Source: a bacterium
GTDB taxonomy: Bacteria > Eremiobacterota > Eremiobacteria > Baltobacterales > Baltobacteraceae
Length of the DNA stretch: 10,628 nucleotides
NCBI GenBank assembly: GCA_021781095.1
Contig: JAJXXM010000431.1
Location: forward strand, 1-10,628
Direction of reading: 5' to 3'
This document shows, piece after piece, positions 6,622 through 10,628 of the stretch. Position numbers and translations under genes: made by a program. Every line of letters starts with the position of its first letter. The stretch's first letter is position 1. The notes beneath the pieces are model-generated. The model was not told the DNA's origin, did not search any database, and saw nothing but the letters and a program-made list of their open reading frames with translations.

Positions 6622-7236
6622 ATGTTCGACCGCGCCCTCGATCTGCTCTTTCCGCCGCGTTGCCTTCTCTGTGGGCGAATCGGCGAAGCGCTCTGCATGG
6701 AGTGCGCGCCGAATCGCGCGCCGTTGCGCCGCACGCTCGGTGATATCGAGGTTCGCGCGCTCGGTCCGTACGACGGCGCGTGGAGGCGAGCGGTGCTTGC
6801 ATTAAAGGACGGGCGTCGCGATCTCGCCACAGCGCTCGGTGCGCGTTTGGGCGCCGCGCTCGCGAGCGAGGATCTCCATTTGGTCGGTATTCCGACCAGC
6901 GCATCGCGCCGCATGCGCCGCGGTTTCGATGGCGGGGAGTGCCTTGCGTCGCTTGCGGCCCGCGCCGCCGGGCGGATGGCGAGCCGCGCATTGATCTTCG
7001 CCGCGCGCGATCGGCAGCGCGGCCGCTCGCGTGCCGAACGGCTCGAAGCGCGCGGGCGGTTTCGCGCGAACGAGATGCTCGCGGCGGGAACGCGCGTGAC
7101 GTTGATCGACGACGTCTGTACCACCGGGGCGACCCTCGTCGACGCCGTCTTCGCGCTGCGCGCTCGGGGTGCGATCGTCGAACGCGCCGTGGTCGTCGCA
7201 CTTACCGATGCGAGCCGAAAGCGCACTCGACGATGA
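6622..7236 (+). CDS. comF: ComF family protein (zinc-finger phosphoribosyltransferase-like)
   Basis: ComF proteins are cytosolic and are needed for uptake or processing of transforming DNA in naturally competent bacteria; related GntX proteins occur in non-competent species. The 204-residue protein has the N-terminal four-cysteine zinc site (Cys14, Cys17, Cys25, Cys28, in PPRCLLCGRIGEALCMEC). ALKDGRRDLA (60-69) replaces the usual LKYxGxxxLA. PTSASRRMRRGFDGGECLA (91-109) matches the RGFNQxExLA region, with Asp-Gly in place of Asn-Gln. The phosphoribosyltransferase loop VTLIDDVCTTGATL (159-172) is intact. The RQRGRSRAERLE segment (131-142) corresponds to the QxxLxxxxR stretch but lacks its conserved Asn. 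Neighbours are not competence genes, as is common for comF. The stop overlaps the next start (ATGA). Whether this organism is transformable cannot be told from one gene. Confidence 0.88.
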   Translation: MFDRALDLLFPPRCLLCGRIGEALCMECAPNRAPLRRTLGDIEVRALGPYDGAWRRAVLALKDGRRDLATALGARLGAALASEDLHLVGIPTSASRRMRRGFDGGECLASLAARAAGRMASRALIFAARDRQRGRSRAERLEARGRFRANEMLAAGTRVTLIDDVCTTGATLVDAVFALRARGAIVERAVVVALTDASRKRTRR

Positions 7237-7874
7237 AAGCGATCGCCCTCTCCGCCGCACTTTCGCTCGACGGTTTCCTCGACGACGATCGCGCGGAACG
7301 GCTCGTGCTCTCGAGTCCGGAAGATTTTGCGGAAGTGCGGAGCCTCCGCTCGGAGTACGAGGCCATATTGGTGGGGGCGGAGACGGTTCGCCGCGACGAT
7401 CCCTCTTTGCGGGGGGCCGGCGTGCAACCGCGCCGCGTGACCCTGACGCGCAGCGGTGCGATTCCGCACGAGGCGCGCTTCTTCGCCGCCGACGGCGGCG
7501 ATCGGAGCATCGTTCTCGCACCGCACGACGCGTTCGCCGCAGTACGCGAACGGATCGGCGAACGCGCCGAGGTGATCTCTCTCGAACGCGCCGACGCGCG
7601 CGGCATCGTTGCGGCGCTGGAACGCCGAGGTATCTCGAGCCTCTTCGTCGAGGGCGGGACGCGCGTGTTGACGATGTTTCTCTCGGCGGGGCTCTTCACG
7701 CACCTTCGCCTTTCGATCGCGCCGTTTTTTCTCGGCGCGCATGGCCGGGCGCGTTTCGTCGAGCCGGCGAGCTTTCGGCACGACAAAGATCGTCGTCTGC
7801 ATCTGCTCGCGGTGCGTACTCTGGGGAACTGTGCCGTCCTCGACTTTGAGAATACCGACGATGTCCTCCGTTGA
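7233..7874 (+). CDS. ribD: RibD C-terminal-type pyrimidine reductase (stand-alone)
   Basis: This protein is predicted to reduce the ribosyl chain of 5-amino-6-ribosylamino-pyrimidinedione 5'-phosphate (or the diamino precursor) with NADPH in riboflavin synthesis. The 213-residue protein is the dihydrofolate-reductase-like half of RibD only. It shows LSAALSLDGFL (6-16), the cofactor-site motif ILVGAETVRRDDPSL (45-59) and LFVEGGTRVL (137-146). I chose the ATG at 7233, which forms an ATGA overlap with comF and gives the family N-terminus; a long in-frame extension back to 6780 runs across comF and is rejected. Most bacteria fuse this domain behind the deaminase, but here the deaminase is the next gene. 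Stand-alone reductases of this fold also occur with other substrates, so riboflavin assignment rests partly on the neighbours. It overlaps the deaminase gene by 14 bases. Confidence 0.88.
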   Translation: MKAIALSAALSLDGFLDDDRAERLVLSSPEDFAEVRSLRSEYEAILVGAETVRRDDPSLRGAGVQPRRVTLTRSGAIPHEARFFAADGGDRSIVLAPHDAFAAVRERIGERAEVISLERADARGIVAALERRGISSLFVEGGTRVLTMFLSAGLFTHLRLSIAPFFLGAHGRARFVEPASFRHDKDRRLHLLAVRTLGNCAVLDFENTDDVLR

Positions 7875-8352
7875 GGCGCGCGACCGCGCGTGGTTACGCG
7901 AGGCGGTGGAGCTATCGCGCTCCGCGCCGCCGTCGAACCGTGCATTCTCCGTCGGATGCGCGATCGTCGACGCCGAAGGCCAGTGCGTCGCGACGGGGTA
8001 CAGCCGCGAGAACGAGGACCTCGCTCACGCCGAAGAGGTGGCGATCGAGAAAGCCGAAGCGGCGGGCGCCGACCTGCGCGCCTGCACCCTCTATAGTTCG
8101 CTCGAACCCTGCGGTGCGCGTCTCTCGCCGCGCCGTTCGTGCGTGACGCGGATTCTCGAGGTCGGTATTCCGCGCGTCGTCTTCGCTTTCGCCGAACCCG
8201 CGCTCTTCGTTGAAGCGCACGGCGAACGGCTGCTCCGCGCCGCCGGCGTCGAGGTGCGCGCGTTTCCGGAGCTCGCCGACGAGGTCGTCGCGATCAACGC
8301 GCATCTGCTCGGCCCGGCCGCTACGCGTAGGAACGGGAGCGAGCGTGTTTAG
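7861..8352 (+). CDS. ribD: RibD N-terminal-type pyrimidine deaminase (stand-alone)
   Basis: This zinc cytidine-deaminase-fold protein of 163 residues is predicted to deaminate the diamino-ribosylamino-pyrimidinone 5'-phosphate intermediate of riboflavin synthesis. The zinc ligands and catalytic acid are seen in HAEE (His56, Glu58) and in SLEPCGARLSPRRSC (80-94), giving Cys84 and Cys94. Classical RibD reads EPCxHxGRTPPC with eight residues between the cysteines; here there are nine and the HxGRTPP core is missing. From memory, this form (TLYSSLEPC, then RxSxxxxC) resembles separate deaminases seen in Actinobacteria. GYSRENEDLAHAEE (47-59) and GIPRVVFAFAEPALF (102-116) also fit. The ATG at 7861 is chosen because upstream in-frame sequence back to 7741 overlaps the reductase and is not conserved in type. 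A role in nucleotide deamination is a possible alternative. It overlaps ribE by 8 bases. Confidence 0.85.
   Translation: MSSVEARDRAWLREAVELSRSAPPSNRAFSVGCAIVDAEGQCVATGYSRENEDLAHAEEVAIEKAEAAGADLRACTLYSSLEPCGARLSPRRSCVTRILEVGIPRVVFAFAEPALFVEAHGERLLRAAGVEVRAFPELADEVVAINAHLLGPAATRRNGSERV
8335..8339 (+). promoter_or_regulatory. Shine-Dalgarno site of ribE
   Basis: GGGAG lies 5 bases before the GTG at 8345, with a second AGGA at 8329-8332. It supports this GTG, which gives the expected N-terminus MFSGL, as the true start of riboflavin synthase. The site lies inside the deaminase coding sequence. Confidence 0.5.
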
Positions 8353-8944
8353 CGGACTCGTCGCCTACGGCGGCCGCATCCATGAGATCGAGCGCGACGC
8401 GCGCGGCGGCATGCGTCTCGTCGTTGCCTGCGAGGGCGTCGAGCGCGAGCGGCCCGAGGTGAAGGATTCGATCGCCATCGACGGCGTCTGCCTCACGGCA
8501 ACCGAGGTCTCCGGGGAGCGCATCACCTTCGACGTGATTCCCGAGACGATCGAACGGAGCACCTTGGGTGCTCGCACCCAGGGAGAGCGCGTCAACGTCG
8601 AATATAGTCTGCGCGTCGGCGACCGCATGGGCGGTCATTTTGTTTACGCACACGTGGATGCGCGAGCGCGCGTGATCGCACGAACGCCCGAAGGGCAAGG
8701 AGAACGCATGCGCATCGAGCGTCCGGCACGAATTGCCGAAGGCATCGTCGAGAAGGGCTACGTCGCCGTCGACGGCGTCAGTCTCACCGTTGCCGCGACC
8801 GGGCCGGACTGGTTCGAACTCGCCCTCATTCCCGAAACGCTCCGGCGGACGACGCTCGGGGTGCGCCCCGTCGGCAGCGAAGTCAACCTCGAGATCGACC
8901 CGCTCGCGCGCTACGTCGCGGCCGCGCTCGGTGCACGCCGATGA
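8345..8944 (+). CDS. ribE: Riboflavin synthase, alpha chain
   Basis: Riboflavin synthase dismutates two 6,7-dimethyl-8-ribityllumazine molecules into riboflavin and the pyrimidinedione precursor; it works as a trimer. The 199-residue product is slightly shorter than E. coli's and shows the expected internal duplication of lumazine-binding barrels. Repeat one has MFSGLV (1-6), DSIAIDGVCLTATE (41-54) with Cys49, ETIERSTLG (67-75), VNVE (83-86) and GGHFVYAHVD (96-105) with His98 and His103. Repeat two has KGYVAVDGVSLTV (137-149), LIPETLRRTTLG (161-172) and VNLEIDPLARYV (180-191). The usual Gly before the second His of repeat one is Ala here. The GTG start is fixed by the N-terminal MF(S/T)G motif, which enters the partner subunit's active site. 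The stop overlaps the thioesterase start (ATGA). Lumazine synthase (ribH) and ribBA are not in the window. Confidence 0.95.
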   Translation: MFSGLVAYGGRIHEIERDARGGMRLVVACEGVERERPEVKDSIAIDGVCLTATEVSGERITFDVIPETIERSTLGARTQGERVNVEYSLRVGDRMGGHFVYAHVDARARVIARTPEGQGERMRIERPARIAEGIVEKGYVAVDGVSLTVAATGPDWFELALIPETLRRTTLGVRPVGSEVNLEIDPLARYVAAALGARR

Positions 8945-9396
8945 GTCGTTTCATCGACACGCGTCCGCCCGGCGCGAGGCTCTTTCGCACGCGCGTTCGC
9001 GTTCAGTGGGCCGATATCGACGCCGCGGGGATCATGTATTTTGCTGCCTATTGGCGCTATATCGAGCGTGCCGAGATGGAATTTTTTCGCGATCTTGGAT
9101 TCGCGTACGAGAAAATATTCGAGGAATACGATTTCTGGTTGCCGCGCGTGAAGACCGATGCCGAATATTTCGGCCCCGCGTTGATGGACGATTGGCTGGA
9201 GCTACAGACTTCGATCGAACACGTCGGTACCGCGAGCATCCGGTGGCAGACCGTCGTGATGAACGAGCGACTCGGAGAGCCCGGGGCGCGGTTCACGCTG
9301 ACCTGCGCGTGCATGGATCGCGTGAAACGCACGAGCAAGCCGCTCGCTCCCGCCTTGCGCGACGCCCTGCGCTCGGCCCTCGCACCGGAGCGGTAA
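8941..9396 (+). CDS. Hot-dog acyl-CoA thioesterase (4HBT/YbgC/FadM type)
   Basis: The 151-residue protein is a single hot-dog domain predicted to hydrolyse an acyl-CoA or aroyl-CoA thioester in the cytosol. The active-site region VQWADIDAAGIMYFAAYWRY (21-40) matches the DxDxAGI stretch of 4-hydroxybenzoyl-CoA thioesterase. Asp27 corresponds to the catalytic Asp17 of the Pseudomonas enzyme, and ERAEMEFFRDLGF (42-54) is the usual long helix. The end (DRVKRTSKPLAPALRDAL) fits FadM-like members. The substrate cannot be told from sequence. The ATG lies in an ATGA overlap with ribE, and the gene is followed after 3 bases by a dehydrogenase. No role in riboflavin synthesis is known for this family, so the link with ribE is probably only shared transcription. 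Confidence 0.88.
   Translation: MSRFIDTRPPGARLFRTRVRVQWADIDAAGIMYFAAYWRYIERAEMEFFRDLGFAYEKIFEEYDFWLPRVKTDAEYFGPALMDDWLELQTSIEHVGTASIRWQTVVMNERLGEPGARFTLTCACMDRVKRTSKPLAPALRDALRSALAPER
9387..9390 (+). promoter_or_regulatory. Shine-Dalgarno-like site of the first dehydrogenase
   Basis: GGAG lies 9 bases before the ATG at 9400, inside the last codons of the thioesterase gene. The short gap between the genes is consistent with one transcript and independent initiation. Confidence 0.45.
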
Positions 9397-9399
9397 CCG

Positions 9400-10419
9400 A
9401 TGCGCGTCGCGATGTTGGTGGCGCCGCGCAACATCGAATTGCGTGAGGTCGCGATGCCCGAACCGCCGCCGGGCGGAGCGGTCGTCGCCGTGCGCGTCGC
9501 GTTGACCGACGGCGTCGATTTGAAGGCATATCGTCGCGGGCACCCGCAGATGCCGTTTCCGACGCCGTTCGGGCATGAATTTTCCGGCGAGATTCTCGCG
9601 CTCGGCTCGGGCGCGAGCGATTGGCGCGTCGGTGAGGCGATCGCCTGCGTGCACTCGGCCCCCTGTGGGAGGTGCTACTGGTGTGCCGCCGGAGAAGAAG
9701 AGCTCTGCGAGAGCGTGATGGAGCGGAAAATTCTCGGCGCCTACGCCGATGCCATCGTGGTGCCTCAGCACATTCTCGCGCGCAACGCCTTCCATAAGCC
9801 CGAGGCGATGACGTTTGCCGAGGCCGCGTTCCTCGAGCCGCTCTCGTGCGTGGTGCATTCGCGCAACGTGCTCGCTCCGCGCCCTCGCAGCAGCGTCGCG
9901 GTCTTTGGCGACGGCGGCTTCGGCATGCTCCACGCCTTGCTGTTCGCACGCGACGGGCACGAGTGCGTGCTCGTCGGGCGTCGCCCCGAACGGCTCGCGC
10001 TCGCCGCCTCGCTCGGGCTCGCGACGATCGACGCGAGCGCGAACGACGTCGGCGCGTCCTTGCGCGAGCGAACCGGCGGGCGTGGCGCCGACGCGCTGGT
10101 CGAATGTACCGGCACGGCCGAGGTGTGGGAACTCGCTCCATCGTTGGTGCGTCGCGGCGGCACCGTGTCGTTCTTCGGCGGGTTGCCCGCCGATGCAATC
10201 GTTTCGTTTCGCGCGGCGCGACTTCATTACGATGAAGTGCGCCTGATTTCGCCGTTTCACTTTACGCCGCGCGCGGTCGCCGAAGCGTTCGCATTATTGC
10301 GCGAGCGCGCGTTCGATTGCACGCGCCTGATCTCGCACCGCTATCCGCTCGAGCGCATCGTCGACGCCTTCGCCGCGCTCGATTCCGGGCTCGGGCTCAA
10401 AGCGGCGATCGAGACGTAA
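9400..10419 (+). CDS. Zinc-type medium-chain alcohol dehydrogenase, Asp at the catalytic Cys position
   Basis: The 339-residue protein belongs to the medium-chain dehydrogenase/reductase family (sorbitol, threonine and alcohol dehydrogenases) and should oxidise an alcohol or sugar with NAD(P)+. The structural-zinc lobe is complete: Cys89, Cys92, Cys95 and Cys103 in PCGRCYWCAAGEEELC. At the catalytic zinc, His59-Glu60 (FGHEFSGEI) and Glu146 (FLEPLSC) are present. The usual Cys of xCGTD is Asp37 instead (LTDGVDLKAY, 35-44). An Asp in this place is known from Haloferax glucose dehydrogenase, so activity is plausible. The Rossmann region VAVFGDGGFGMLHALL (about 170-185) has GxGxxG, followed by VGRRPERLALAASLG. 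The substrate is unknown. A second dehydrogenase gene begins one base after the stop, so the two may act together or on successive substrates. Confidence 0.88.
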   Translation: MRVAMLVAPRNIELREVAMPEPPPGGAVVAVRVALTDGVDLKAYRRGHPQMPFPTPFGHEFSGEILALGSGASDWRVGEAIACVHSAPCGRCYWCAAGEEELCESVMERKILGAYADAIVVPQHILARNAFHKPEAMTFAEAAFLEPLSCVVHSRNVLAPRPRSSVAVFGDGGFGMLHALLFARDGHECVLVGRRPERLALAASLGLATIDASANDVGASLRERTGGRGADALVECTGTAEVWELAPSLVRRGGTVSFFGGLPADAIVSFRAARLHYDEVRLISPFHFTPRAVAEAFALLRERAFDCTRLISHRYPLERIVDAFAALDSGLGLKAAIET

Positions 10420-10420
10420 C

Positions 10421-10628
10421 GTGGCAACGCATCCCGAGCACATGCGCGCGGCGATGCTGCGCAGCGTCGACGATATCGCGATCGAACGCGTCGCGGTGCC
10501 ACAACTCGCCGAAGGTGAACTGCTCGTGCGCACGCGCGCTGCGGGGATCTGCAGTGGCGATATTATGGCCTGGTACGTCGCGCGCAAGGCCCCGATGGTG
10601 CTCGGGCACGAGCCCGCCGGAGAGATCG
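10421..10628 (+). CDS. Second zinc-type medium-chain dehydrogenase, N-terminal part (3' end outside window)
   Basis: Sixty-nine codons are visible before the window ends, all in one open frame. The N-terminal beta strands (MRAAMLRSVDDIAIERVAV) lead to AAGICSGDIMAWY (41-52) with the catalytic-zinc Cys44, then to LGHEPAGEI (61-69) with His63-Glu64. This is the start of the GroES-like catalytic domain of the same family as the preceding gene, but with the standard Cys. Start choice is open: a GTG at 10421, one base after the preceding stop, or an ATG at 10442, which gives the more usual N-terminus. No strong Shine-Dalgarno is seen for either. Substrate and total length are unknown. Confidence 0.85.
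   Translation, partial: MATHPEHMRAAMLRSVDDIAIERVAVPQLAEGELLVRTRAAGICSGDIMAWYVARKAPMVLGHEPAGEI

Noticed and set aside
6569..6805. Small plus-strand open frame between the nucleotidyltransferase and comF (78 codons)
   Set aside because: Most of it overlaps comF in another frame, it has no ribosome binding site and its residues show no motif.
6780..7232. In-frame N-terminal extension of the ribD reductase back to 6780
   Set aside because: It overlaps almost three quarters of comF in another frame and adds Arg-rich sequence unlike the family; the ATG at 7233 gives the normal N-terminus.
6522..7802. Longest minus-strand open frame (426 codons), opposite comF and the ribD reductase gene
   Set aside because: Length alone is weak evidence at this GC content. 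It crosses three sense genes, is low in complexity and has no recognisable domain.

Overview
The window is one dense, high-GC stretch with every convincing gene on the + strand. I read 14 coding regions: twelve complete, one cut by the left edge and one cut by the right edge. Neighbouring genes mostly overlap by 4 to 14 bases (ATGA/GTGA junctions). The largest gap is 45 bases, so no gene-free stretch exceeds 300 bases. I see no RNA gene, mobile element, CRISPR array, integrase or convincing factor-independent terminator. The source is a bacterium with strong G/C third-position bias. The gene mix (a Bacillus-like asd / aspartokinase / dapA order, a TagA-type glycosyltransferase, a split ribD with a deaminase resembling actinobacterial forms) suggests a deep-branching high-GC lineage. 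Candidatus Eremiobacterota (WPS-2) or a relative is my guess from memory, and I cannot prove it from the sequence.

Layout. (1) 1-989: C-terminal part of a PcrA/UvrD helicase, including the RNA-polymerase-binding Tudor-like tail. (2) 982-4799: dapB, asd, lysC and dapA, which together take aspartate to tetrahydrodipicolinate, the diaminopimelate/lysine branch. (3) 4796-6576: a WecG/TagA/CpsF glycosyltransferase and a sugar-1-phosphate nucleotidyltransferase with a hexapeptide-repeat tail, probably for a surface polysaccharide. (4) 6622-7236: comF, preceded by the only real intergenic gap, which can fold into a hairpin reaching the comF ribosome binding site. (5) 7233-8944: riboflavin genes, with the two halves of RibD as separate, reversed genes (reductase, then deaminase) followed by riboflavin synthase. 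(6) 8941-10628: a hot-dog acyl-CoA thioesterase and two tandem zinc-type alcohol dehydrogenases. The first dehydrogenase carries Asp where the catalytic-zinc Cys is expected; the second, cut by the edge, keeps Cys.

How they fit together: diaminopimelate supplies peptidoglycan and lysine, and the sugar genes supply envelope polymer, so the first half has an envelope theme. The riboflavin and dehydrogenase genes concern redox cofactors and reactions. The continuous overlaps suggest a long transcription unit with translational coupling. I do not see a clearly novel defence or mobile system here. The points most worth a second look are the split, reversed ribD, the comF leader hairpin, the Asp-for-Cys dehydrogenase with its Cys-bearing neighbour, and the altered TagA active-site motif.
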